From assembly GCF_049856175.1 (NCBI RefSeq), contig NZ_JBNDNA010000010.1, positions 62,001 to 126,000 of the forward strand: 64,000 nucleotides of DNA, in the 5' to 3' direction. Positions 1 through 7,712 of this stretch are shown piece after piece (the stretch's first letter is position 1; every line of letters begins with the position of its first letter). The position numbers were made by a program, and so were the translations under genes. The notes beneath the pieces are model-generated. The model had not been told where the DNA came from, did no database searches, and worked only from the letters and a program-made list of their open reading frames with translations. Source of the stretch: JB111 sp049856175. Its GTDB lineage: Bacteria; Actinomycetota; Actinomycetes; Actinomycetales; Actinomycetaceae.

Positions 1-93
1 GTCTCGCCCCGGACCGTGGAGGGGCACCTCTACCGGGCCTTCGCCAAGCTGGGCATCAGCGACCGCACCGAGCTCCGGGACGTCTGGCCCTGA
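1..93 (+). CDS. LuxR-family regulator, C-terminal end only (partial)
   Basis: Only the last 30 codons are in the window. They read VSPRTVEGHLYRAFAKLGIS and then a short tail ending in VWP and TGA. This matches the second half of a LuxR/FixJ-type helix-turn-helix: the recognition helix with TVxxHL, then the KLGISxRxEL turn. The DNA-binding end of a transcription regulator is therefore present, but the sensor or receiver part lies upstream, so the subfamily cannot be told. It reads toward the polysaccharide genes, and overlapping inverted repeats follow its stop codon. Confidence 0.85.
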   Translation, partial: VSPRTVEGHLYRAFAKLGISDRTELRDVWP

Positions 94-102
94 CCCGTCC
101 AG

Positions 103-140
103 GTGGTCGGTGCGCATCGACCACGTGGTTCCACGTGGTC
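103..140. promoter_or_regulatory. Overlapping inverted repeats between luxR-like end and EPS genes
   Basis: GTGGTCG (103-109) pairs with CGACCAC (118-124). GACCACGTGG (119-128) pairs with CCACGTGGTC (131-140) across TT. The two hairpins share 119-124, so an RNA could form only one at a time. The second is also a double CCACGTGG palindrome that could be a protein-binding site. It may end the upstream gene or control the downstream operon. Confidence 0.5.
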
Positions 141-194
141 CCCGGGGGGGGCGAGCGAGTACCGCCCACCGATGTACGGGCGACCGGCCGTTCC

Positions 195-200
195 TAGCGT
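195..200 (+). promoter_or_regulatory. Candidate -10 element for the sugar-phosphate transferase gene
   Basis: TAGCGT lies about 85 bases upstream of the GTG start. It resembles the -10 hexamers seen before eno (TAGCGT) and rplY (TAGACT). No convincing -35 is visible at 16-18 bases, so the call is weak. Confidence 0.35.
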
Positions 201-285
201 CGAGGACGGACCGACGGACCCGCCGTCGGAGACCCGGCGCAGCGCCCCCCACGCGCGCCGGTGCTGCCACCCCCCGGAGGCCCCC

Positions 286-1941
286 GTGCACTCGCAGTCG
301 ACGACGACCCACGACCGACCGAGGTCGGCGCGCACCGGGACGCTCGGCGCCCTCGGCGCCCGCGTCCTCGAGGTACCCACGCCCGCCACCGTCCCGCACA
401 CGGACGCGGGACCCGCGCCCGAGGTCCTGAGCCCGGCCCCTGCGGCCATGAGCCCCCTGCGGCCCGACGTCGCACCGGACCCGCCCGACGTCCACCGCCG
501 CGTCGACTGGTCGCGGCGCTACCGACGACGGGTGCACGCCACCGACCTCGGCGTCATCCTCCTGGCCGTCGCCTGGGGGACGTGGGCATCGGGCGACGTC
601 GCCGCCGGGGCCACGGTCGCCCTCGGAGTCGGGCTCGTCCTGGTCTGGAGCCTGGCCCTGCAGCTGTTCCGCACGCGGTCCCCGCGCCGGATGGCGGTCG
701 GGGCCGAGGAGTACAAGCGCGTCGTCGGTGCGACCGCCGCCACGGCCGGCATCGCCTGCTCGGTCACGGTCCTGCTCGGCGCGGACCTCTCCGCGCACGC
801 GCGCCCGCACCTGACGCTCAGCCTGCCCGTCGGGCTGGCCGCCCTCGTGGTGGGCCGCTGGGTGTGGCGGACGTGGCTGCACCGGCTGCGCCTGCGCGGC
901 GTCGCGCTGTCGGACGTCGTCGTCGTCGGTCAGCCGGCCGACGTGGCGTACGTGACCCGTCAGATCGCCCGCCGCTCCGCCGTCTGCTACCGCGTGGTCG
1001 GCGTCGTCCTCGACGTCCCCACCGACCCGCCGGCGGGGCCGGCACCCGAGGACGCCGGGACCGGCGACCCCGACCGGGACGGCCCGCCGGCGCCCCCGAC
1101 CTTCTACGGCGTCGAGCGCGTCCCGCAGGCGGTGACCGAGCTGGGGGCCGACTCGGTGGTCGTCGCCGGCCCGCTGCGTGCAGGCACGAGCGCCATCCGC
1201 ACGCTCGGCTGGTCCCTGGAGCGGACCCGGACCGAGCTCGTCCTCGTGTCCTCCCTGGTCAACGTCGCCGGTCCGCGCATCACCATGCGCCCCGTCGAGG
1301 GCCTGCCGCTCCTGCACGTGGACCAGCCCCGGTTCGAGGGCGGCCGCCACGTGGTCAAGCGGGGGCTCGACATCCTTGGTGCGGGCGCGGGCCTGCTGAT
1401 CGCCTCGCCGCTGCTCCTCGCCGTCGCCCTGATGGTCAGGTGGGACTCGCCCGGCGGAGCGTTCTTCTCCCAGACGCGGACCGGCCGGTACGGGCGGCCG
1501 TTCCGGATGGGCAAGTTCCGCACCATGGTCGCCACCGCCGAGCAGGACAAGGCGGCGCTCGCGGCCCGGAACGAGGGCGCCGGCCCGCTGTTCAAGCTGA
1601 AGGACGACCCCCGGGTCACCCGCGTGGGTGCCGTGCTGCGCCGGCACTCGCTCGACGAGCTCCCGCAGCTGTGGAACGTCCTGCGCGGCGACATGTCGCT
1701 CGTCGGCCCCCGCCCCCCGCTGCCGGAGGAGGTGGCCACCTACGAGGGCCACACCGGCCGTCGGCTCTACATCAAGCCGGGCCTCACGGGGCTCTGGCAG
1801 ATCAACGGCCGGTCGAACCTCGACTGGGAGGAGAGCGTCCGCCTGGACCTTTACTACGTCGAGAACTGGTCGGTCACCGGCGATCTCATGATCATGTGGC
1901 GCACCGTCAAGGTCATGGTCAGACCCGACGGCGCGTACTGA
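286..1941 (+). CDS. Exopolysaccharide polyprenyl-phosphate sugar-1-phosphate transferase (WbaP/CpsE type)
   Basis: Membrane enzyme predicted to start repeat-unit synthesis by moving a sugar-1-phosphate from a nucleotide sugar to undecaprenyl phosphate. The 551-residue protein has a disordered Pro/Ala N-terminus, about four transmembrane helices (residues 85-195), a central cytosolic Rossmann-like region with VVVVGQP, and a C-terminal catalytic domain from about residue 360. That domain shows the re-entrant helix, MGKFRTM, LFKLKDDPRVTRVGAVLRR, SLDELPQLWNVLRGDMSLVG, PRPPLPEEV and KPGLTGLWQINGRS. These are hallmarks of the bacterial sugar transferase family. The reading frame is open from 103, but I chose GTG 286 because GGAGG lies five bases before it. 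Sugar specificity cannot be read from sequence. It heads the cluster and is followed by the aminotransferase-like gene on the same strand. Confidence 0.9.
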   Translation: MHSQSTTTHDRPRSARTGTLGALGARVLEVPTPATVPHTDAGPAPEVLSPAPAAMSPLRPDVAPDPPDVHRRVDWSRRYRRRVHATDLGVILLAVAWGTWASGDVAAGATVALGVGLVLVWSLALQLFRTRSPRRMAVGAEEYKRVVGATAATAGIACSVTVLLGADLSAHARPHLTLSLPVGLAALVVGRWVWRTWLHRLRLRGVALSDVVVVGQPADVAYVTRQIARRSAVCYRVVGVVLDVPTDPPAGPAPEDAGTGDPDRDGPPAPPTFYGVERVPQAVTELGADSVVVAGPLRAGTSAIRTLGWSLERTRTELVLVSSLVNVAGPRITMRPVEGLPLLHVDQPRFEGGRHVVKRGLDILGAGAGLLIASPLLLAVALMVRWDSPGGAFFSQTRTGRYGRPFRMGKFRTMVATAEQDKAALAARNEGAGPLFKLKDDPRVTRVGAVLRRHSLDELPQLWNVLRGDMSLVGPRPPLPEEVATYEGHTGRRLYIKPGLTGLWQINGRSNLDWEESVRLDLYYVENWSVTGDLMIMWRTVKVMVRPDGAY

Positions 1942-2005
1942 TGAGCATCTCGGCAGACGGCGTCGGCGGCGACCGTCGGCGCACAGCACAGGGGGAGGGG
2001 TTCCG

Positions 2006-3211
2006 ATGGAACAGACGGCGACGACGGTGGACCGGATCGGCGTGACCCGGCCGTGGCTGGGTGCCGAGGAGGTCGCGGCCGTCACCGACGTCCTGGCCTC
2101 CAGGTGGCTCGCCCAGGGGCCGCGGACGGCCGACTTCGAGGGCGCGTTCAGCCGGGCGCAGCGCGTGCCGCACGCGGTCGCGACGTCGTCGGGCACCGCG
2201 GCCCTGCACCTCGCCCTCACGGTGGCGGACGTGGGACACGGCGACGACGTCGTCGTCCCGTCGTTGTCGTTCATCGCCACCGCGAACGCCCCGACCTACG
2301 TGGGGGCCCGGCCGGTCTTCGCCGACGTCGACCCGACGACCGGCAACGTCACCGCGCGGACCGTGGAGGCGGCGCTGACCCCGGCGACGACCGCGGTGAT
2401 CGTCGCCGACCAGGGCGGCGTCCCGGTCGACCTCGGCCCGCTGCGCGAGCTGTGCGACCGATACTCCCTCGTGCTGGTGGAGGACGCGGCCTGCGGGGCC
2501 GGCTCGACCTACGCCGGTGCGCCGGTGGGTGTCGGGGCCGACGTCACCACCTGGTCCTTCCACTCGCGAACGCTCGTCACGACCGGTGAGGGCGGGATGC
2601 TCACCACGTCCCATCCCGAGTGGGCGGCGCGGGCGCGCAGGCTGCGCGAGCACGCCATGGACGTCTCGGCCGCCGACCGGCACGCCGGCGTGCCGGCCGC
2701 CGACGCGAGCTATGCCGAGGTCGGCTTCAACTACCGCATGACGGACCTGCAGGCCGCCGTCGGTCTCGTCCAGCTCGAGCGCCTGCCGGAGATGGTGCGA
2801 CGACGCCGGTCCCTGGCGGCCGACTACCGCAGCGTCCTCGACAGCCTGCCGGACCTGCGCTGCGTGGCCGACCCCCCGTACGGGACCACGAACTACCAGT
2901 CCTTCTGGGTCGAGGTGCTGCCCGGCTTCCCGATGGGGCGCGACGACCTGCTGGCATGGCTGGCCGCCGACGGCATCTCGGCCCGGCGCGGTGTCATGGC
3001 GACGCACCGCGAGCCGGCGTACGCGAGGCGCACGGTCCCCGCGCCCCCTCTGCCGGTCACGGAGCGGCTGACGGACTCGACCGTGGTCCTGCCGATGTTC
3101 CACACCATGACCGCGGGCGAGCTCGGGCGGGTGCTCGACAGCGTGGTGGCGGCGGCCAGGTCGGCGGGCCGGTCGTGGTCACCGGACGACCGGACGAACG
3201 GCGCGCTCTGA
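2006..3211 (+). CDS. DegT/DnrJ/EryC1-family protein, PLP lysine replaced by Thr
   Basis: Its 401 residues match sugar aminotransferases of the DegT/DnrJ/EryC1 family, which use PLP to aminate nucleotide-linked keto-sugars. Family features seen: SSGTAAL at 61-67, VPSLSFIATANA at 84-95, VEDAA at 158-162 (Asp160 to hold the PLP ring nitrogen) and TTGEGGMLTT at 192-201. In active aminotransferases the stretch before TTGEGG normally carries the Schiff-base lysine. Here it reads WSFHSRTLV, with Thr189 (codon ACG, 2570-2572) where AAG lysine is expected. The protein may be inactive, may do other chemistry (some family members use His there), or may be a recent loss mutation. ATG 2006 is preceded by GGGGAGGGG. 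It follows the transferase gene by 64 bases and is probably co-transcribed. Confidence 0.88.
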   Translation: MEQTATTVDRIGVTRPWLGAEEVAAVTDVLASRWLAQGPRTADFEGAFSRAQRVPHAVATSSGTAALHLALTVADVGHGDDVVVPSLSFIATANAPTYVGARPVFADVDPTTGNVTARTVEAALTPATTAVIVADQGGVPVDLGPLRELCDRYSLVLVEDAACGAGSTYAGAPVGVGADVTTWSFHSRTLVTTGEGGMLTTSHPEWAARARRLREHAMDVSAADRHAGVPAADASYAEVGFNYRMTDLQAAVGLVQLERLPEMVRRRRSLAADYRSVLDSLPDLRCVADPPYGTTNYQSFWVEVLPGFPMGRDDLLAWLAADGISARRGVMATHREPAYARRTVPAPPLPVTERLTDSTVVLPMFHTMTAGELGRVLDSVVAAARSAGRSWSPDDRTNGAL

Positions 3212-3241
3212 TGTTCCGCGTCACGCGGGTCCGGGCCCTGC

Positions 3242-4423
3242 TCAGGCCGTGCGACCCTCGTTGGAACCCGATGCGGGGCCGGCGCCCGGGGCCGAGGAGG
3301 GGCCGGGTGCGGATCTCGAGTCGGCCGGGTACGACCCGGTGTAGGTCGCCGGTACTCCCGACCACAGGGCCGACCAGCGATAGGCCAGGATGTCGTCGAA
3401 GGCGGCTCGGTCGAAGGTTCCTGACGTGCTCGCCCGTCGGTAGCTGACCATGGCCACCCGGAGCGCCAGCAGGCTCCGCCGAATTTCGTCGTCCAGCCGG
3501 TTCTGCGCAGTGCCGCCGGGGGCGAGCGCGTGAAGATCGTCGTCCAGGTCTCCGGCGAGGAACCGGTCCAGCACGTGTCCTCTCGCCATGACCACCACCC
3601 CGACCGGGTAGTAGAAGACCGGGTCCAGGCGGATCCTGCCCAGGTCGATGAGTACGGGGGTCCGGTCGGACCGGATGATCAGGTTCTTCACGTTGGCATC
3701 GGTGGCGGAGGGGACGAGCGGCCAGGCGCGCGACCACGCCTCGATCCTGGATGAGGAGAGCAGCTCGGCCACCTCGCCCGGCGGGCTGCCCCGCGCGACG
3801 GCGGCCCGCGTCGTCGCGACGGGGTCACGCGAGTCGCCCTCTCCCTCGTGCGTGCCCAGCTCGGCGTACCGGCGCACCAGGTCGCGGACCACCCCGAGCT
3901 GATGGTCGGGCTCGAGATCGAGGAAGTGGTCGCCGTGGACGAACTCCTCGACGAGCAGACGGCCGCCGTCCCGCACCTCGAATGCGGGCGTCACCACGTG
4001 CGTCTCGAAGCGGCGTCGGAGGCTGACGTAGTCGTCGTCGATCCGGCGCGACCCGTAGGTGCGCGCGACCCGACCGTGCTCGGGCGCCAGGAGCACCAGG
4101 CCCCCGTCGTCGGCCGACACGACGATCGAGAAGCTCCCCCCGCGGCCCCGCCCCACCCGGAGGACAAGGGGCGGGAGGAGGCGGTGGGCCGCGTTGACGA
4201 TCAGCGCGCGCGGCGTGCCGGAGCGTGCGTCGAGCTTGCTCTGTCGCAGGTGACGAGGCAGGACGGCGCGCCAGTGACGCCAGATGCTCTCACCCGCGCG
4301 GAGGTAGAGCCCGGGCCGCAGCAGGTGCTCCGCGGTCCGGGCCAGCTCACGGGTCCGTCGCCGCGCGCCGCGCGTACGAGAGAGCCGTTCCATCCTCGTG
4401 GCCCAGCCGGCACGCAGCATCAT
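3242..4423 (-). CDS. Protein-kinase-like/phosphotransferase-fold protein of the polysaccharide cluster
   Basis: A 393-residue soluble protein not assignable to a named family. Its second half has the look of the protein-kinase/aminoglycoside-phosphotransferase fold: a VEEFVHGDHFLDL hinge-like segment, then SATDANVKNLIIRSD with the metal-binding Asn region, then VLIDLGRIRLDPVFYY as a DFG-like element. This resembles kinase-like proteins found in LPS and capsule clusters, where a sugar or lipid is the suggested substrate. I infer modification of a glycan or lipid intermediate; direct evidence is absent. I chose ATG 4423 (a second ATG follows at once) because AGGAAGGGG precedes it; an in-frame extension to 4495 has no ribosome site. 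It is divergent from the 4482 glycosyltransferase and convergent with the aminotransferase-like gene. Confidence 0.72.
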   Translation of the reverse strand: MMLRAGWATRMERLSRTRGARRRTRELARTAEHLLRPGLYLRAGESIWRHWRAVLPRHLRQSKLDARSGTPRALIVNAAHRLLPPLVLRVGRGRGGSFSIVVSADDGGLVLLAPEHGRVARTYGSRRIDDDYVSLRRRFETHVVTPAFEVRDGGRLLVEEFVHGDHFLDLEPDHQLGVVRDLVRRYAELGTHEGEGDSRDPVATTRAAVARGSPPGEVAELLSSSRIEAWSRAWPLVPSATDANVKNLIIRSDRTPVLIDLGRIRLDPVFYYPVGVVVMARGHVLDRFLAGDLDDDLHALAPGGTAQNRLDDEIRRSLLALRVAMVSYRRASTSGTFDRAAFDDILAYRWSALWSGVPATYTGSYPADSRSAPGPSSAPGAGPASGSNEGRTA

Positions 4424-4445
4424 GGGGGACCCCTTCCTGCGTCTT

Positions 4446-4475
4446 TGCCCGACGATGGGCAGAGTCTGGCAGCAT
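4446..4475. promoter_or_regulatory. Divergent control region: dyad and leaderless -10
   Basis: The 58-base gap between two divergent genes holds the inverted repeat TGCCC-N6-GGGCA (4446-4461), a possible operator. CAGCAT (4470-4475) ends six bases before the ATG at 4482. That is the spacing expected of a -10 box serving a leaderless mRNA, and the gene has no Shine-Dalgarno site. Confidence 0.4.
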
Positions 4476-4481
4476 GGTGAC

Positions 4482-5336
4482 ATGAAGGGCCACACCGTCC
4501 CGGCCGCCTCGGTGATCGTCCCTGCTCACGACGAGGAACGGTCGATCGGGCGTCTGCTGACCGGGCTGACCGCGTCGGCTGACGGGCGCCGGCTCGAGGT
4601 CGTCGTGGTCTGCAACGGGTGCACCGACGCGACGGCGGAGCGGGCGGCTGACTTCCCGGGCGTGACGGTCGTCGAGATCCCGCAGCCGTCGAAGCACCTC
4701 GCGATGCGTGCGGGCAGCGAGGTCGCCTCGGTCTACCCCCGCGTCTACGTGGACGCCGACGTCGAGATCGGGGCCGACGCCGTGCTGCGGCTCGCCGACG
4801 CGGTACGCACGGGACCGCTCCTGGCGCGCGCCCCCGGGCGGCGCGTCCCGCTGGACGGCGTCGGCCTGCTGGCGCGCTCGTACTACGAGGTCTGGCAGGA
4901 GCTGCCCCAGGTGCGCGAGGGGCTCTTCGGACGCGGCGTCATCGCGCTGTCCGAGGAGGGGCACCGGCGATATGCGGAGCTCCCGCCCGCGATGTCGGAC
5001 GACCTCGTGATCTCCGAGCTCTGCGCCCCGCACGAGCGTGGGGTGGACGAGTCCGTGACGGTGGTCGTCCGGCCGCCGAGAACGGTCCGGGACCTGCTGC
5101 GCCGCCGCATCCGGGTGCGCACGGGCAACGCGCAGGCCGACGCCGGTCGGCTCCGGCGCGCCGACTCGCGCACGCGGCCGGCCGAGCTCCTGCGCCTGGT
5201 CCGGCGCAGGCCGGCGCTCGCACCCAGGGTGCCGGTCTTCGTGGCCGTCACCGGGCTCGCCGCGTGGCGGGCGCGGGCCGCAGTCCGGCGGGGCGACTTC
5301 AACACGTGGTTGCGGGACGAGAGTAGCCGTGCCTAG
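4482..5336 (+). CDS. Glycosyltransferase family 2
   Basis: A 284-residue GT-A fold glycosyltransferase. It opens with ASVIVPAHDEERSIGRLL, the nucleotide-sugar-binding start of family 2. VVVCNGCTD follows, then VYVDADVEIGADAV with the DxD metal motif near residues 90-92. The C-terminal third is basic and carries a weak hydrophobic stretch (VPVFVAVTGLAAW), suggesting membrane association. ATG 4482 was preferred over the upstream in-frame ATG 4398 because the alignment to family 2 begins there and a leaderless-type -10 sits six bases upstream. It would transfer one sugar to the growing lipid-linked repeat unit; donor and linkage cannot be predicted. Its last four bases overlap the 3' end of the convergent O-antigen ligase-like gene. 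Confidence 0.82.
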   Translation: MKGHTVPAASVIVPAHDEERSIGRLLTGLTASADGRRLEVVVVCNGCTDATAERAADFPGVTVVEIPQPSKHLAMRAGSEVASVYPRVYVDADVEIGADAVLRLADAVRTGPLLARAPGRRVPLDGVGLLARSYYEVWQELPQVREGLFGRGVIALSEEGHRRYAELPPAMSDDLVISELCAPHERGVDESVTVVVRPPRTVRDLLRRRIRVRTGNAQADAGRLRRADSRTRPAELLRLVRRRPALAPRVPVFVAVTGLAAWRARAAVRRGDFNTWLRDESSRA

Positions 5337-6718
5337 CGACTCGCGGTCGGGGAGGACATCGCTGCCCGGAACCGCTCCGCGGGCATGGGCAGCGGGTGGC
5401 CGCTGGCCACGCCGTGGCGCCAGATCGCCCCGGCGACGCCCGTGAGCACGAACGTCATGACCGTCACCTGCTCGAAGCTGAACAGGTCGAAGAACGTGCC
5501 GGAGATGGCGATCGCGACGATCGACGCCAGCACGGCCTGGCCCCGCGAGGAGTACTCCGGGTGGGATGCGCGCCGTACGGCGCCCCGCGCACTCGCCATC
5601 GCGAGCAGGAAGAAGGCGATGGTGGCGGCCAGCAGGGGGACGCCCCCCTCGACGAGCGCCATCAGGTACTGGTTGTCGAGGAAGAAGTACTCCTCGGGCC
5701 GGAAGGTGCCCAGGCCGTGGCCGAGGACGGGTTGCTCCCTCCACAGCTCGTTGACGAGGGCGTAGTCCTCGGTCCGGCCGGTGATGCTGTCGTCGGTGGA
5801 CGCGCCCCCGAAGATCGCCACCACGGTTCCGAGCAGCCCCGGCACGGCGGCCCGGAAGACGGCGAGCCCCGCGAGCGCCAGGACGAGCACGGTGAGCCGC
5901 TGCCGGTTGTCGAGGCTGACCGCGTAGATCCCGACGGCGAGGATCGCCACCAGTACTCCTGAGCGCGAGACGGACAGCGGGATGCTGACGACGAGGACGG
6001 CGACGGCGATCGCCGCGAGCACCCGGGCCTGACGGGTCGCCGCGAACCTGGCCATATGCATGCCGAGCGGCAGGGCGGCCCCGCTGATGACCCCGAGCTC
6101 GATCGCGTGGCCGGCGGCACCGCTGATCCGCGTGAACCCCCCTCGTGATCCGCCGCCGCTGGGATCGTCGCTCTGCAGAGGAGGTACCTGCAGCAGCCCG
6201 GCCCAGTCGAAGGGCACCACGAACTGGGCGATCGCGATGAGGCCGCCGATGGTCGCCCCCACCAGGAGTCCGGCCAGGAGGAGGTCGGCCCGGCGCGAGT
6301 CCGCCAGCGTCGAGATGCCCACGGCGAGGATGGCGAGGGGGAACAGCACCAGCGCGAAGCGCAGCGTCCCGGCCGCCTCCAGCTCGCTGAGGTCCCGGAC
6401 GAACGCGCCGCCGAGCCCGGCGAGCAGACCGATGATCAGCAGCCAGGTGCCGGCCTCGGCGGGTGCGACCCGCCCGGGTGCCAGGGGGCTCCGACGGGGG
6501 CGCCGCGCGATCCAGCCGAGGACGACCATGCTCGCGATCCAGAAGACGAGCAGGCGAGCCGGCCACCCGTTGGACCTGAGCGGTCCGGCCAGGACGAGCG
6601 AGCCCGGGATCACCAGCGCGACGACGGGAAGGGCCAGCAGGGCACCCCACGGTCCTTGTGGGCGCCTCTCACGAGACGACCGCCGGGCGGAGGTCGGCGG
6701 CTCCTGGTGGACCGTCAC
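5333..6718 (-). CDS. O-antigen ligase/polymerase-like membrane protein
   Basis: A 461-residue integral membrane protein with roughly eleven hydrophobic helices and a large extracytoplasmic loop. The region ITGRTEDYALVNELWREQPV followed by LGHGLGTFRPEEYFFLDN is the signature loop of the WaaL/Wzy O-antigen ligase family. Members join or polymerise lipid-linked glycans on the outer face of the cytoplasmic membrane. In this cluster, polymerisation of repeat units is the more likely job, since actinobacteria lack lipid A. The start lies two bases after the stop of the chain-length gene at 6721, so the two are an operon, matching the usual pairing of a polymerase with a Wzz-like length regulator. 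Which reaction is catalysed is inferred from context only. Confidence 0.8.
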   Translation of the reverse strand: MTVHQEPPTSARRSSRERRPQGPWGALLALPVVALVIPGSLVLAGPLRSNGWPARLLVFWIASMVVLGWIARRPRRSPLAPGRVAPAEAGTWLLIIGLLAGLGGAFVRDLSELEAAGTLRFALVLFPLAILAVGISTLADSRRADLLLAGLLVGATIGGLIAIAQFVVPFDWAGLLQVPPLQSDDPSGGGSRGGFTRISGAAGHAIELGVISGAALPLGMHMARFAATRQARVLAAIAVAVLVVSIPLSVSRSGVLVAILAVGIYAVSLDNRQRLTVLVLALAGLAVFRAAVPGLLGTVVAIFGGASTDDSITGRTEDYALVNELWREQPVLGHGLGTFRPEEYFFLDNQYLMALVEGGVPLLAATIAFFLLAMASARGAVRRASHPEYSSRGQAVLASIVAIAISGTFFDLFSFEQVTVMTFVLTGVAGAIWRHGVASGHPLPMPAERFRAAMSSPTASR

Positions 6719-6720
6719 GG

Positions 6721-7596
6721 TCAGTCCTTCGGTGTGGTGGGTGCCTTGCCGGAGCGCGACCGCCGCCGCGCTCCGGTCTTGGCACGGTTGGTGCGCGCTC
6801 CGGTGCGCGCTGCGGTGGGCGCTGCGGTGGGCGCTCCGGACCGGGCTCCGGTCCGGGCGCGGCCGGTGCGCGTCTGCTCGTGCGCGTCGTCGTCCCGCAG
6901 GTGGTCGCCACCGTCCGGCGCGCCGTCGTTCTCGCCCTGCTCCGTCGCGGCCCGGCGCCGCCGGAGCCGGGCCGCCAGGAGGGCGTCGAGTCCGACGACG
7001 ACGACGGCGGTGAGCCCGCCCCCGAGGGCGGCGATGGCCCCTGCGCCTCGCAGTCGGCTCGGGGTGACGTCCTCGACCGGGCCCGCCGGCACCGCCGGGG
7101 CGATGCGGTACCGGGTGACCTCGGGTGCGCCGGCCTCGGCCTGGAACTCGTCCAGCACGACGGATGCTTCGGCGACGACCGTCTCCAGGAGGTCGTGGAC
7201 GGCCTCCTCGCTGGGGGCGGTGGCCTCGATGTGGATCATCGGCTGCTCGCTCGAGCTGTTGGCCTCGAACTCCTGCTCCAGGCTCTCGTCCAGGCCGAGG
7301 CGCTCCTCGAAGGCGGAGCTGTTGATGTTGCGGGCCAGGACGGCCACGGCGAAGCGTGAGCCGCCCTGTCCGGAGTACGGGTTGTCGGGCTCCGACGGGT
7401 CCTCGGTCTCGTCGACCGGCGACCCCACCTCTGGTTCCTCCGGCAGGCTCGGCAGCACCACGACTGACCGGGTGGACATGTAGAGGGGTTCGACCGCCGC
7501 GTAGGACCGATAGGCGAAGAAGGCGACGAGGAGCAGCAACGGGATCGTGAGGTACCAGCGTCGGATCATCGCCCCGGCTATCGAGAACAGGTCCAT
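6721..7596 (-). CDS. Wzz-like polysaccharide chain-length determinant protein
   Basis: A 291-residue protein with a short cytosolic start, one helix at about 13-33 (WYLTIPLLLLVAFFAYRSYA), a large extracytoplasmic domain, and a second helix near 185-205. This two-helix layout matches Wzz/YveK-type chain-length regulators. Unlike Wzc/BY-kinases there is no ATPase domain. After the second helix comes an unusual hydrophilic tail of about 85 residues with Arg/Thr/Ala/Gly near-repeats (RTGAR, APTAA, TGARR) from repetitive DNA at about 6780-6860; repeat-driven length variation is plausible. It starts the operon with the polymerase-like gene. Its promoter must lie in the 116-base divergent gap containing a 46-bp tandem duplication. 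Confidence 0.75.
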   Translation of the reverse strand: MDLFSIAGAMIRRWYLTIPLLLLVAFFAYRSYAAVEPLYMSTRSVVVLPSLPEEPEVGSPVDETEDPSEPDNPYSGQGGSRFAVAVLARNINSSAFEERLGLDESLEQEFEANSSSEQPMIHIEATAPSEEAVHDLLETVVAEASVVLDEFQAEAGAPEVTRYRIAPAVPAGPVEDVTPSRLRGAGAIAALGGGLTAVVVVGLDALLAARLRRRRAATEQGENDGAPDGGDHLRDDDAHEQTRTGRARTGARSGAPTAAPTAARTGARTNRAKTGARRRSRSGKAPTTPKD

Positions 7597-7616
7597 ACGA
7601 GCGATGCTCCTAAGAT

Positions 7617-7708
7617 GGGTGACTCCGCCGACGGAGGCTCGGTCCCCACACGAGGGGGAGACGGGTGACTCCGCCGGTGGAGCCTCGATCTCCCTACGAG
7701 AGGGCCGG
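7617..7708. repeat. Imperfect 46-bp tandem duplication in a divergent promoter region
   Basis: Copy 1 is 7617-7662 and copy 2 is 7663-7708; both begin GGGTGACTCCGCCG and about three quarters of positions agree. Each copy contains a small dyad (CTCCG-CCGA-CGGAG in copy 1, CTCC-N6-GGAG in copy 2). Copy 2 ends in the purine-rich ribosome site of the gene at 7713. TAAGAT at 7611-7616 looks like a -10 just before copy 1. Confidence 0.7.
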
Positions 7709-7712
7709 GCCG

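Noticed and set aside
1941..2045. Short ORF starting in TGATG at the end of the sugar transferase gene
   Set aside because: Only about 34 codons, Arg-rich, with no ribosome site of its own, and it runs into the next gene.
4347..6650. Minus-strand open frame of 767 codons overlapping the O-antigen ligase-like gene
   Set aside because: Different frame from the membrane protein; Arg/Pro/Gly-rich, no coding bias, and it crosses a divergent promoter.
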